Source of the DNA: Ditylenchus dipsaci
Lineage: Eukaryota > Nematoda > Chromadorea > Rhabditida > Anguinidae
Reading direction: 5' to 3'
DNA: 64,000 nucleotides
Assembly (NCBI GenBank): GCA_004194705.1
Contig: SADC01000021.1
Location: forward strand, 659,005 to 723,004
Under the pieces are notes generated by a model. It did not search any database. It saw only the letters and a program-made list of their open reading frames with translations, and was not told the origin of the DNA. A program made the translations under genes and the position numbers. Positions 47,404 to 57,893 of the stretch are shown in pieces (the first letter of the stretch is position 1; every line of letters starts with the position of its first letter).

Positions 47404-48284
47404 CTAAACAGGTTCATCACTGGACTTTTGCTCATTCTGGCTGGCTTCATAGTCGGCTATTTCTTTCTGCATTGCCTCCCTTTTCTCTTGCTCCATTTGT
47501 CTTCCGTGAGCGGCTCGGATGAAAGTTTTCGGATGGACAGGAAGAAGACCAGCAAGCCCTAAATGAGTGGAGTTACGTAAGCCTTACTAATGAACAAACG
47601 GATAACAACCTAGTAACTCAAGGACACTGACACCTACCCTGCAAATATATTCGTAAACTTGAAATGTGAAAAGGTAAAAAATTGAACCTAGCGTTGCGAA
47701 CACCAATCCAATATCTAAAGCAACCAGATTTAGTTGGGAAACCCAAGGGAAATTTGAAAAATATACTTACTTGACCCTTTCCAAATTCAAAGAGACCAGC
47801 TTTTCCTCATTAACATTGGGCATTGGATCAAACGTGCCAAGCTAAACACAAAATTTTGACGACAGCAATGGGTCACCGTATTTTCTTTAATAGAACAACT
47901 CCCTCTATTCAAAATCGTGTTTGAGTCATTGTATTTATGACCCATTTTTCGAGGACTGTTCTCAAGCAGGTACGACTCATTTGGTAGCCAGTGAGATGAG
48001 CTACAAAAGAAATGGTAACATGCCTGAGAGTGGTCTTGAACAAATTAGTCAAAAACACAAGGCCACAAACACGATTTTTTGAATTTAGGCGGGTCATTCT
48101 ATTAGAAGATGTATGGTAGAAGGATTTTTAATTGCACCTGCTCAATAATTGCACCCTCATAATGGCGGCCAATGGCTTTATCCGGAAGAACACAAATGTG
48201 GTAAAAAGGCCGATTTTTGCAGCCGAAGCGAGCCAAACCAATTGTTGCGCGTCCAAACGTCTTCGGATTCACAACGACTCTCAT
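47404..48284 (-). CDS. MRPS16: Mitochondrial ribosomal protein bS16m
   Basis: Small-subunit protein of the mitochondrial ribosome. Five exons: 48284-48138 (MRVVVNPKTFGRATIGLARF, NRPFYHICVLPDK, EGAIIEQ), 47841-47771 (LGTFDPMPNVNEEKLVSLNL-ERVK), 47714-47688 (27 nt, YWIGVRNAR), 47638-47610 (29 nt, VGVSVLELLG) and 47558-47404 (LAGLLPVHPKTFIRAAHGRQ, charged tail, TAG). All phases agree, giving exactly 142 residues. The order, including the FDPMPN and ERxKYWIG motifs, is that of mitochondrial S16. Introns are 296, 56, 49 and 51 nt, with donors GTGCAA, GTAAGT, GTTCAA and GTTGTT, so non-consensus GTT donors are genuine in this genome. No frame errors. The gene is upstream of, and on the same strand as, the receptor gene. 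Confidence 0.95.
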
Positions 48285-48584
48285 AGCTGTTTACGAAAAT
48301 AAATACTGTTAGTAAATGACTAGCTCGCGTGGGCTCGCGCGAGCTAGTTAGTAAATAACAGCTTAGATAAGCTATTCGTAAAAATTAAGTAACCGAATTA
48401 AGTAACCGTAGCCTTTAATTTTCAACCCCTGAAAAATCCTAAAATTGCCAATCGAAAATGTCCTTCGCAAACGAATCTTCGAAAGTTTAGTCAAAAATGG
48501 AAAGGGGGGTGGTTGGTTTATTATTAGAGCGGGGGCGTTTAATTGAGAAAATACGGTAGCTGGAAAGAGATTAGTTTTATAAAG

Positions 48585-48745
48585 TCGACTCTCTCTATAA
48601 GATACCCCCTCGAGACCAGCCGCCAGGGGTATCTTATAGAACGCGTCGAGTGTAGCCCATGCTGGATAAAGCATCCTGAAATTCAGGACTTAAAAAAAGC
48701 AGCGACAGATTGAGACAATCCAAATATCTATCGCTGCTAGGGTTG
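48585..48745. repeat. Two short transposon relics (pogo-like and GCGACAGATTGAG type)
   Basis: 48585-48655: GTCGACTCTCTCTATAAGAT and ATCTTATAGAACGCGTCGAG are inverted, a tiny pogo-like relic. 48700-48745: GCAGCGACAGATTGAGACAA and ATCGCTGC, a 45-bp version of the MITE at 21037-21204. GAGAAAATACGGTA at 48543 is a single end of the 24080 family. Confidence 0.45.
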
Positions 48746-48840
48746 CTTAAAGTGGCATGCTCGCCGCCGATGGGAATATTTTGAAAGGCAGGTACCAGGA
48801 AAATTCAAACGAGAATTAAAATGTAGCATTTCAGTAAAAG

Positions 48841-49733
48841 TAGAGCTGGAAACGGGACGGGATCCCGATCCCGCCCGATCGATTTTTGGGCGAAAATCCC
48901 GTCCCGAAATCCTGCCCGATCATTTTCCGAAACCCCGATCCCGATCCCGAAATACGTCGAATACCGACAGAAATTTATCAAATAAAAAAACATACATTTG
49001 AAGCATTTTTTTGCAAAATTGATTCTTTTGATCTCTCTCCGATATAATTTTTACTTGATTTTTATAGCTATAAGCGTTATCTGGAGTATCGGACTTTTCG
49101 AGAAACTGTCGGCGTTCAAAGACAAATGCGGAATGTGCGAAAAATCAATCGAAATGTCTGATGGCAGCAGAAAAGGTCTTATCGTTCACGCAAAATCACA
49201 CGATGAATTTGCTGAATAACTCAGAGATCTGCAAGAAAAGCAAGAGGCTCAGAAGAACTCTATGCACCAATTTTAAAGATTTTGCCGAAAGGTGTTATTA
49301 CTTGTTCAAAGCTGCGTTATCTTTTTGTAACATTCTTTTAATTTGTAGGAGAACTCCTTCGTTGGACAAAAAAGTGATTCATCACATAGCTTGTGCTAAA
49401 CTTCCCTTCGCCAGTGTTGACCAGCCGATATTTAAGCGAAATGTTAAATTTTTTGAACAAAGCTTTGCCGTTGATAAATTATTAATAATAATAATTTATT
49501 ATTATTCAATTATGACGATCATGTGAAGCGTAGCCATATAAAGTGTTTACTGAAGGTGTATTTGTAATCATAGAGCAATGTTTGAGGGTAATTTCTTGTA
49601 AAAAACAAAAAATGGAAAAATCCCGAAATTTGAACGGGATCCCGAAATTTTTTAGCGATAATCCCGATCCCGAAAATTTTTTGGCTGAAAATCCCGTCCC
49701 GAAATCCCGCCCGAACGCTAGATTCCAGCTCTA
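48841..49733. mobile_element. hAT element, TAGAGCTGGAA ends, 8-bp TSD AGTAAAAG
   Basis: The ends TAGAGCTGGAA and TTCCAGCTCTA, flanked exactly by AGTAAAAG (48833-48840, 49734-49741). Subterminal regions are rich in GGGACGGGATCCCGATCCCG-type motifs. 893 bp: an internally deleted, non-autonomous copy that keeps a zinc-finger reading frame. Confidence 0.85.
49080..49262 (+). pseudogene. BED-like zinc-finger remnant inside the hAT element
   Basis: The frame after an ATTTTTATAG acceptor-like site reads FEKLSAFKDKCGMCEKSIEM and GLIVHAKSHDEFAE, a C-x2-C..H-x3-H arrangement like the BED fingers at hAT transposase N-termini. The frame stops at 49217-49219 and the rest of a transposase is absent, matching an internally deleted element. 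Confidence 0.5.
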
Positions 49734-49749
49734 AGTAAAAGTCAAGGAA

Positions 49750-49830
49750 AAATATTACTTCCAATCGGAATAGAACCGATGAACGACTTTCACAGTACAC
49801 CAATGCTTAACCACTGAGCCACATGTATTG
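49750..49830 (-). pseudogene. tRNA-derived sequence on the minus strand
   Basis: The minus strand reads GTGGCTCAGTGGTTAAGC (A-box type) and 30 nt on GGTTCTATTCC (B-box type, one base off). The acceptor stem does not pair. Possibly a SINE head; not a functional tRNA. Confidence 0.5.
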
Positions 49831-50018
49831 TTAGGTTGAACGAGTATTTTCATTATATACTCCGGGTAGAGTACTCAAAAATTTGCATTTTAAAATAATT
49901 CTCGTTCAAATTCACCTGTTACCGGCCTTTTAAAACATTCCCATCGGCGGCGAGCATGCCCTTGTAACGAGTATATACTCGAGTATTTGTCAGCATATAC
50001 TCAGTCAAAATCTAGATT

Positions 50019-50440
50019 GGACCATACGCAAAAATGCCCGCGTTCGAGGAAAAAGTGCCCGCGTTATATGAAAAATTGCACGCGTTTTCGCGTTCTAGTC
50101 ACATAGGTGAAAATGTGCCCGCTTTATGTGAAAAAGTGTCCGCTTTTTCGAAAATGTGCCCACTTCTGGATGTGTCCTGTTATATTCATTTTGCTTTATA
50201 TGAAGCGTAATTCTTGAAACTGAAACTGCAGTATTTTGTAGTAAATGCATGGTATATTATACGGTTACTAAAAACTGCAGAATCAGTCCTTGTCATACAG
50301 GAGTTTCACGAAAAAGCGGGCACTTTTTCACAAAAAGTGGGCACTTTATCGCCTTTTTGACTGAAATGAAAAAACGCGGGCACTTTTTCTCATAACGCGG
50401 GCCACTTTTCCCCAAACGCAGGCATTTTTTCGTCTTGTCC
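50019..50440. mobile_element. MULE-like element, GGACCATACGCAAAAATGCC ends, GTGCCCGCGTT tandem TIRs
   Basis: The ends GGACCATACGCAAAAATGCC and its counterpart GGCATTTTTTCGTCTTGTCC are inverted; arrays of GAAAAAGTGCCCGCGTT units lie inside each end. It is the sister of 41879-42465 with a changed core (GCCCGCG for GCCACG). The flanks ATCTAGATT and ATCTTTGTC agree poorly, so no TSD is claimed. Confidence 0.65.
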
Positions 50441-50778
50441 ATCTTTGTCCGCTTAATGACAAGTCAGACAAAATCTTTCCTTTCAAAATTTAATTGTTTT
50501 GAACACAATTTAATTCAACATCTGGGCCCGTGTTAATAAGGATTACCCTTACCTCTAACTTTCACCCTTATTCTACCTTTTACCCTTACCTCTACTTTTA
50601 CCTCTACCTTTTACTCTTACCTCTACCTCTACCTTTTACCATTACCTGTAACTTTTACCATTACCTCAACCTTTTACCCTTAGCCTTACCTCTACCCTCA
50701 ACTTTTACAAATACATGCAAATACAACTGCTTCGGCACTGTACGATTCATTTACCAACACAACAGTGCAAAGCACACC

Positions 50779-51460
50779 TCAACGGACAAAGTAACGATTT
50801 ACGATGGAATTCCTCATATTTGATCCCGTGTTCATTCTTTGCAATGCGCAGACATTGCATGCACAGACCTTCCTCGGCGGCTGATTATCATTCATCTCCT
50901 CGTCATTTTCATCGGACACTCCTCGAAGGTGGCAAATGTTGTGTAGGACGGCAGCGGCGACGATGAACTGAGGCACCCGCTCCAAAGCAATCCGAAGCTC
51001 CCCATGCAATGAATGAAACCGACGCTTCCAGCGGCTAATTACTTGTTCGACGAGCACCCGTGTCTTGCAGAGAGAGATATTGTATCTGAAAACGACTGTT
51101 TACAGGATATGCAACAAAGGTAAGGAAAAACTAACTGCATTTGTGAAGGAGTTAAATGCAAATGGAGTCATGAGCCACGGACGAAGCGCGTATCCACTGT
51201 CTCCAAGAATGATGCCTCGTAATGGACCACCTTCGTACCCGTCCCAGACAAAGGAGTTACGCATGATAAAGGCGTCGTGAGTCGATCCAGGCCACTTGGC
51301 AACAACGTTGGTGAACATCCCTATATGATCGACAATCACCTGAATAAGTCACATCATTAACAGCTTGAAGAGCTAATTAGCAGATAAAAGTCATACTTGG
51401 ACATTGACGGAGTGGAAATTCTCACGGTTTACGAAATCACGCACAATAATGAAAAGCGGA
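50779..51460 (-). pseudogene. PIF/Harbinger (HARBI1-like) transposase, 5'-truncated
   Basis: DDE nuclease of Harbinger transposons. Exon pieces on the minus strand: about 51450-51397 VNRENFHSVNVQ; 51339-51146 VIVDHIGMFTNVVAKWPGST, HDAFIMRNSFVWDG, GIILGDSGYALRPWLMTP (second catalytic Asp in GDSGY); 51085-50779 YNISLCKTRVLVEQVISRWK (catalytic Glu) and VPQFIVAAAVLHNICHL. The first catalytic Asp region and N-terminus are missing, and the second splice does not keep phase, so this is a relic. The intron between the first two pieces is 57 nt. Confidence 0.8.
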
Positions 51461-51706
51461 CGTTAAATTCGTGTTCAGCGAACTAAAATTGCTCTAGAAA
51501 TGCTTTACGGGACAATATTTTGAAAATCGAGATGAAGGTAAAAAATTTTACCGTGCTACCACCCATGGTAAAAATATGCCTTGGTTCCCCTGTTGTTTTT
51601 AACCCTTACCTCTACCTCTACCTTTACTTCTAGCTTTTATCAATACGGGTAGAGGTAAGGGTAAAGGTAAGGGTAAAAGGTAGAGGTAGCGGTGGGGGTA
51701 AAAAAT

Positions 51707-53574
51707 GGGTATGGATTTTTTCTGCTGCAAAAAAATTCCTTTTTGGTGCAAAAAGATTTTTTTTGGTGCAAAAAAATTTGGTGCAAAAAGCTCTTTTTTG
51801 ATGCAAATTGAATCTTTTTTGGTGCAAATTTAATCTTTTTTGGTGCAGAAAGATTTTATTTTGGTGCAAATCGCCGTGGTGCAAATCGAATTTTTTTTGG
51901 TGCAAATAATTTTCGTTTTTGCCCATCGCGTATTTTTTTTTGCCTGTAGGTTTTTAATGGCCGTAGAATATCCGTTTTTGCCCGTAGATTTCTCTTTTTC
52001 TGTTTTTTTCTGCCCGAAGATTTTAAAATTTTGCGGAAATTCAAATTTTATGGCCAGAAAAGGACCTGGTTTGCTCAGAATCCCACCCCAGAGTGACCAA
52101 GTTTGTTTTTTGGGAATTTATTTAAGGGGTAGTAAACTTATTGCGAAAATTAGATTGCGCACATCATAATCCCTTTTCGATCGGCTCAATCTCTCAGAAT
52201 CCGGATTCCGCCATTTAGAACCCACTTTATTATTGGTTCAGGGTACCTAAATACTAGTTGGTAATGGTTTTAAAGGGTGAGGTATACTTCATATACGCGC
52301 CTAAGTCACAGGTTTGACTACCACTGGCTGCACACCTTGTTTCTCTCCTTTTATTTACAAGTTTAGTGTCAAAATGATCCTCACACTCTTGACTATCCAA
52401 CAAGATTATAAGAGTATGATTTTACACCTACTGAAGCTTGTATTCAGGCTGAAGTAGGCTGAATTTCCGAAAATCGACGGTTTTCAGGGTTTTCTTTGAT
52501 TAGTTACATTGAAATTTTCTAACTTCTACAAGTCACACTTTTTATATACCAAAATGTGGCCGAAAATCTAGCCTTTCATTTGAGCTATCAAACAGAAGGA
52601 AGTTAGTATGAAGTTGAATCTAAAATTCAAAAAACATCCAACGATTTCCAATTCCATGCGCTCCCACCCAGGGCTGTCACCCAAAATTTTCGAGATTCCC
52701 CAAAATTGTTGTTACCCCAGAATTCCCCAAAATTGTTCTCGAACTGACGTTTTTCGGAAATTGAGGCAGTTTCTGACAACAAAGCAGTGCAGTTAATGAT
52801 TGCGATCCATTTCTCGACAGTTTTCGACCCTAGAAGTCAGTAAACTTAATATAAAAAGAAAGGTGTGCGCCTAGCGGGATGAAAACTGTCGATTTCGTAC
52901 ATAAAGTGTAACACCACCCCCCCCCCCCTCATTGAGTTCTTCTAAATGGTGGAATTCGGATTCTGAGAGATTGAGCCGATCAAAAAGGGATTCTGATACG
53001 CGTTTACTCCCCTTAAATAAATTCCCAAAAAACAAACTTGGTCACTCTGGGGTGGGATTCTGAGCAAACCAGGTCCTTTTCTGACCATAAAATTTGAATT
53101 TCCGCAAAATTTTAAAATCTTCAGGCAGAAAAAATAGAAAAAGAGAAATCTACGGGCAAAAACGGATATTCTACGGCCATTAAAAACCTACAGGCAAAAA
53201 AAAATACGCGATGGGCAAAAACGAGTATTATACGGACAAAAAAAATATTATCCAGAAAGAATACGATTTGCACCAAAAAGAATTCGATTTGCACCAAAAA
53301 GAATACTATTTGCACGAAAAAGAATACTATTTGCACCAAAAAGAATTCAATTTGCACCAAAAAGAAAATTATTTGCACCAAAAAAAATTCAATTTGCACC
53401 ACGGCGATTTGCACCAAAATAAAATCTTTCTGCACCAAAAAAGATTAAATTTGCACCAAAAAAGATTCAATTTGCACCAAAAAAGAGCTTTTTTGCACCA
53501 AATTTTTTTTTGCACCAAAAAGATATTTTTTTGCACCAAAAAGAAATTTTTTGCCCCAGAAAAAATCTATATCC
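51707..53574. mobile_element. MULE-like foldback, TTGGTGCAAA tandem TIRs, near-perfect 9-bp TSD
   Basis: The ends GGGTATGGATTTTTTCTGC and CAGAAAAAATCTATATCC are inverted; the flanks GTAAAAAAT (51698-51706) and GTTAAAAAT (53575-53583) differ at one base. The arms contain TTTTTTGGTGCAAATTGAA-type units (left about 9, right about 14), then GTAGATTTCTCTTTTTCTG and CCTGGTTTGCTCAGAATCCC palindromes. The central loop 52210-52950 has no gene. The long reading frames in the arms (for example 53121-53438 minus, 53211-53579 plus) are unit repeats. Confidence 0.75.
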
Positions 53575-53662
53575 GTTAAAAATTCTTTATTAATACGGGT
53601 AGAGGTAAGGGTAAAAGGTAAGGGTAAATCGATTATTAATACCGCCCCTGTCCGTAAACTTG

Positions 53663-53850
53663 TCAAGTCGTCGCCGACAACAAGAATTTTAAATGTTTGA
53701 ATTGGCGGGGGACACTTCTCTTTCGTCTGTCAGTGTACTCTTTCGAGTAATTCGAAACGACTCAAAATAGAACAATGAAATACGAAAGAGAACTGTCCCG
53801 CGCGATTTCAAACATTTGAAATTCTCGTTGTCGGCGACGGCTATGGTCCT
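53663..53850. repeat. Palindromic MITE, GTCGTCGCCGACAAC arms
   Basis: The arms TCGTCGCCGACAACAAGAAT and ATTCTCGTTGTCGGCGACG, with TTTGAATTGGCGGGGGACA at the left and a degenerate inverse at the right. 188 bp, non-coding. Confidence 0.6.
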
Positions 53851-54001
53851 TTTAACGAGGTGTTGATTTTTGTTACTAGTTTGAAATTACTTTCTGATAT
53901 CGTAACTTTTGAGTTGAAAGTTTCAACCTTCAGTAAAATGTCAAAATCAACGAAGCCTCTATCGTGGTGTTGAAGCTACTTCAATCTCAAGGAGGAAAAA
54001 G

Positions 54002-54352
54002 ATGCCAACGGAAAACTTGCGATTTTTTTCGGATACTGTCAATTCTGCAATGTTCGTAAATTTTTCAAGCGCAGGAGGAATGGAAAAGCATATTCAGATT
54101 AAACAATTCCGGCAATCTAGTATCGTCACCAATCAAGTCTTTCTTAAATCAGCAATCTGGTCGCCCGGAATCGAGAAGGATGGAACACTAAAGGATGAAG
54201 CCAATGGCATCAAACAAGTTCTGCTCACCGACGACTTATAGCTGGATGTGAATGGTGTCAAAGCAATCCTCTCTCTTTTGACTCAAGCGATCACTGCAAT
54301 TGAAGGGAACGAATTAGACTCAAGGAATTGCTACAAGATGATCAAACAATAA
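54002..54352 (+). pseudogene. Broken zinc-finger (BED-like) gene relic
   Basis: In one frame the start region reads FGYCQFCNVRKFFK; in another, GGMEKHIQIKQFRQSS. Together they match the GYCKFC..HMEKHL finger at 8130-7975 but need a frame change. The frame from the ATG at 54002 runs to a TAG at 54239 and continues open as LDVNGVKAILSLLTQAITAI to TAA 54350-54352. Likely a decayed copy of the same transposon-derived gene. Confidence 0.4.
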
Positions 54353-54605
54353 CTATCTTTCTCCAAGGTAGAAATTGAAAAAAATTTTGTCCGAGAAAAT
54401 ACTCGAGTATATACTCGGAAAGATTTTACTTGGACAATATCGCAACTCTAAACGCTGCCCCTTAAGACAGAACAATTTGCCAAAATATTTGCCAAAAATC
54501 AAGTTGTTCGTGGAAAGACAATGATTTTATAAGATTAAACAACGATTTGTGCAACAAAATTTTGCACTTTAAAAGACGTTTTCTGTAATTTTGGTGCGTT
54601 GATGT

Positions 54606-54791
54606 CAGTGTTTTCAACACTCACACTCACCTTACAGTGAGCCTCACACTTACATCACACCTAAACTCACACTCACAGTCACCCTCACACCTGATGTGAG
54701 TGTGAGTTTTTTCAAACTCATACTCATATCAAGTGCGAGTGTGAGTGTGTGACGTGAGATCACAGTGTGAGTGTTAGTTTTGACAACTCTG
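54606..54791. mobile_element. hAT-type MITE, CAGTGTTTTCAACACTCACA ends, near-perfect 8-bp TSD
   Basis: The ends CAGTGTTTTCAACACTCACA and GTTTTGACAACTCTG are inverted, flanked by GTTGATGT (54598-54605) and GTTGACGT (54792-54799). The interior is GTGAGTGTGAG repeats in both orientations. Confidence 0.7.
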
Positions 54792-55507
54792 GTTGACGTT
54801 ATACTCTTTGTCCAATTCTGGGAAAAAGGTAGACGCCGAGTTATTACGCGCCAATTCAGTATTTTCAATATTTTATTAGAGGAGCGCTTAAAACCGCACA
54901 CGGAGATAAGACCACAGCAACCGAAAGACCACAACAGGACAAAAACGACGGATCGATAAAAAGGGACAAAAGACAGAAGTTGACTTATTAGGAACTTTTT
55001 GAATTGGCGGGGGACAACCTTTGTTGGATACGGTAATGGCCCTTAAAAAAGGCGCCGCTTGTCGCTAGTATTTGTGGCCGTGCAAGTATGGTGGTACCCA
55101 GTTTATGGTGCCCAGGTGGCTGAAAAATTGCGGCAAAGAAACGCTCAACGCCTTTCCGGCTCAAAGGGAAGGGGGTGTGCACATCGAGGAGGGAATATGT
55201 TGATCTCTCAGGTTCGATTTTCACTGGCTGCACACCCTACTTTTTTAGTCCACCTTAGTAGGTTAACTCACTTCTAGGGTCAAAAACTATCGAGCAATCT
55301 ATTGCAACCGTTCCCAGCACTGCTTTACGGTCAGAAACTGCCTTAATTTTGCAATTTCATGCATATGACCATCACAATAAAAGGAAACCAACTATGAACC
55401 ATTTACTTTGGTTTTCATCACCTTCTCCTCTACTCATTTTACTGACTTCTCGCAAAGTAATATATTGTAGTTATATACATCAAAGGTATATACAGTCGAA
55501 CCTCTCA

Positions 55508-55912
55508 TTAACCCTGTTTTGCCGGCGTCTCGTAGATGCCTCTTTTTAATAAATTTTTGCATTTTTATAAGACAACCAGGGAAGAAAATAAGAATAGCCG
55601 GAAAAAAATTCCGAAAGAGTTAAATTCTGAATTGGCCAAATTTTGGCCAAACGTCTCGAAGCGGTAAAAATAGTTATGGCGCCAATTCGAAAACTGAAGC
55701 TATTTTGAGGACAAGTGTTTGAAAATTTGATACAATTTTGTAAACGGGCTGTACCCCGAAATTTAAGCGGCATTTTGCTAAGTGGTCGATTTGCTAAGCC
55801 GTCCTTTTTTCCAAGAATTTTTTTGCTAAACGACAAATTGCTAAGAATTTTTTTGTTAAGGCGCCCATTTGCTAAGAATATATTTGCTAAGGCATTCTTT
55901 TCTTAAATCCCG
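55508..55912. mobile_element. piggyBac-like half element followed by TTTGCTAAG array
   Basis: TTAACCCTGTTTTGCCGGCG at 55505 is an intact TTAA-plus-end of the family at 37306-38407; the body (TTGGCCAAATTTTGGCCAAA) continues to about 55735. From 55740 GGGCTGTACCCCGAAATTTA starts a MULE-like end with units of TTTGCTAAG (55775-55912). Neither has a matching second end in view. Confidence 0.5.
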
Positions 55913-56049
55913 ATTTGTTAAGAACTTTTCTGCCTTTTTGTACTTTTCCTTTTTCTCAATGTTCTGGTAGCGGATTAGAGATTTTTCCGACGATCATTTT
56001 TCGGCCAATTTTTTTGTTTCTAACTGATTTCATTTCAATCTTTTTGTTA

Positions 56050-56790
56050 GTTAGGAATCCAGAGACTACAGCATATGATTTGCATGTAGCTGATGCCCAG
56101 TATGTTGGAGCAGGCCAGAAAGTGGAAGATCCAGTGGTACTAGTTGAGTCAAAGGGTGATGATCCAGTTCACGTCGACCCTGACAAACTAGAAGCGCCAG
56201 AAAAAAAAGAACCAGGTACGAAGGATGCAGGAGTCCAGTTCATGGAGGAATGGCTGCAAAAGTCGCATCTTATCCAGAGCGAGAATGACGATGAGAGTAG
56301 TCATGATCGAACCAGTTCTCTCATGTCCAGTAAGAAGATGCCCAGTGATTATGATCCAGAGAACGAGGCAATGTTCGCAATGAACTCCAGGCCGATACCG
56401 TTGTTCAGTGGTGAAACTGGGCAAGATCTAGATAAGTGGCTCCAGCAATTCCAAAATAAGATCGATGGGTATGGTGGACCGATATCGGAAACGATGAAGT
56501 TAGCCAGACTCAAAGATCATTTGGAAGGATTAGCGTATGATGTCATACATGATCTAACCGCCAGAAATATTGTCCAGTCTTTCGATGAGTACATCCAGAA
56601 GCTCCGCACTCTAACGGATACGGAAACGATACGCATGCGAGCAATCCAGGAACTAGACAGAGTTAGACAGAAACCAAGCCAGTCTCTGTTGAACACAAAG
56701 AACTTGAGAGAAAATTGATGTCCAGGCTAAGTTGCTAGATCATAACCAGACACTACTAGCGCTTAACACTCCGAGCCTCATGCGTGACTT
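56050..56790 (+). pseudogene. LTR-retrotransposon gag-like open frame, degraded at the 3' end
   Basis: Gag proteins form the capsid of LTR retrotransposons. The frame opens after TTTTTGTTAG near 56050, with an acidic, proline/lysine-rich N-terminal half, and from about 56390 has a capsid-like helical core: a F-S-G segment, then a D-K-W-L-x-x-F motif, L-K-D-H-L-E-G-L-A and a helical region, the usual retrotransposon gag pattern. The frame ends at 56716-56718, but adjacent frames carry on with similar coiled-coil composition to about 56810, so there are at least two frame breaks. No zinc knuckle, protease, reverse transcriptase or LTR was found nearby; the next bases are taken by the hAT element at 56987. 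Confidence 0.6.
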
Positions 56791-56986
56791 TTGCCATTTC
56801 TAAAGCTGAATTTCATGGAGAACACGATGGTTTTTTCAGATTTTTTTTTCAAATCGAAAAAGTGGTTCAAATCGACCTTTGAAACATGTGGCCCATACGC
56901 CGGGCACTACAAACTTAGATAAGGCTGTAACATTTTTCACATATATAATTTCGATCTGTTTGAACACTATAAATGTTACTCATGAG

Positions 56987-57893
56987 CAGTGCCGGCATTT
57001 CAAAATTTCCGGCTCCGGATCTGGCTCCCGGCTCCGTTGGGGCAAATTTCTCGCTCCGGATCTGGCTTCCAGCTCCGGGAGGCAAAATTTCTCGCTCCGG
57101 ATCTGGCTCCGGCTCGGAGCCGGAGCGGAGCCGGATCCAGAGCGGTAGCAGAGCGGCTCTGGCTCCGGTGCAAGAAAGTGTTAACGAAATAACTGATAGA
57201 ATGAGCCATATAAACAAAAATATGACAATAAGTACAGTACAGGAACACAGTGATAACGAATACCGTATTCACTCTAATAGAACGCCACTCTCTAATAGAA
57301 TGCCACCTTCTAGGGCCAATACTAGGAGGTAAACCATTTTTTATTGCATTTTTAACACAAAGTCTAAAAAATTTTGGAGGTTAAAAAACGCCATGGCGTT
57401 CTATTAGAGAGAATATGGTAAGTTGGGAATAACAAACACACAAAACTCTCACAAATCAATTAAATCTCCGGCCAGCGTCAGCAGCACTTTCTCGTGAATG
57501 CAGCCTTCTGAGTTTAGGTGGTGGAGGGTAGAGAACGGATGAAACAATAACAGGCGGAAACTAAGGGCATAGCAAAATTAACATTAGGATTCCTGTCGCG
57601 AAACAAACATTTATTTGGGTTTAATTATATAGACAATCCATAAGTGAATTTTTTTTTAGCATTTTTTTTATTTAACAGTAGATTTCATATCCAAAATTTT
57701 CGGGTAAATAAATAAAGAAAAAGTGGCTCCAAAATGGCTCCGGGAGTCCAAATTTTGCGCTCAGGATCTCGCTCCCGGCTCCATCTATACAAACTTTCCG
57801 CTCCGGATCTGGCTCGCGGCTCCTTTGGGGTAAATTTTTCGCTCCGGATCTGGCTCCGGCTAGGAGCCGGAGCGGAGCGGATTGCCAGCACTG
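56987..57893. mobile_element. hAT element, CAGTGCCGGCA end, GCTCCGGATCTGGCTCC repeats, 8-bp TSD CTCATGAG
   Basis: The ends CAGTGCCGGCA and TTGCCAGCACTG are inverted, flanked exactly by CTCATGAG (56979-56986, 57894-57901). Both subterminal regions contain repeated CTCGCTCCGGATCTGGCTCC. The interior holds a further MITE (57262-57420). Non-autonomous. The reading frames over the repeats are unit-driven. Confidence 0.85.
57262..57420. mobile_element. Nested MITE, TACCGTATTCACTCTAATAG ends
   Basis: The left end TACCGTATTCACTCTAATAG and the right end CTATTAGAGAGAATATGGTA are inverted; AGAACGCCACTCTCTAATAG lies inside. It is related to the 24080-27478 family by its TACCGTATT end. The stretch 57902-58714 after the host element has a 110-codon plus-strand frame (58090-58422) that I cannot support as a gene. 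Confidence 0.6.

Larger units (their letters stand above)
50524..53648. mobile_element. Composite element with ACCCTTACCTCTACC ends around a Harbinger relic
   Basis: The left end GGGCCCGTGTTAATAAGGAT leads into about 170 bp of TACCCTTACCTCTACC-type repeats; the right end (53590-53648) has the inverse GGTAGAGGTAAGGGTAAA and GGTATTAATAATC-type end. An additional inverse array lies at 51600-51700. Inside are a Harbinger transposase relic (50779-51460) and the nested foldback 51707-53574. The likely original element is PIF/Harbinger-type, but no 3-bp TSD could be fixed. Confidence 0.5.

Noticed and set aside
50530..50720. Telomere-like TACCCT/TACCTC repeats
   Set aside because: The unit is irregular, an inverted copy lies 1 kb away, and unique sequence continues on both sides; it is the end of a mobile element.
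53211..53580. Plus-strand HQK-rich protein of 122 residues
   Set aside because: A translation of GATTTGCACCAAAAAGAA units; no start context, splice sites or homologous domain.
51630..53666. Frames of about 70-120 codons rich in LHQK or VQIEF
   Set aside because: Products of the TTTGGTGCAAA tandem units in the arms of the foldback 51707-53574.
56989..57272. Overlapping Ser/Gly/Pro/Arg-rich frames
   Set aside because: They arise from CTCCGGATCTGGCTCC repeats in the hAT element end and are open in several frames on both strands.
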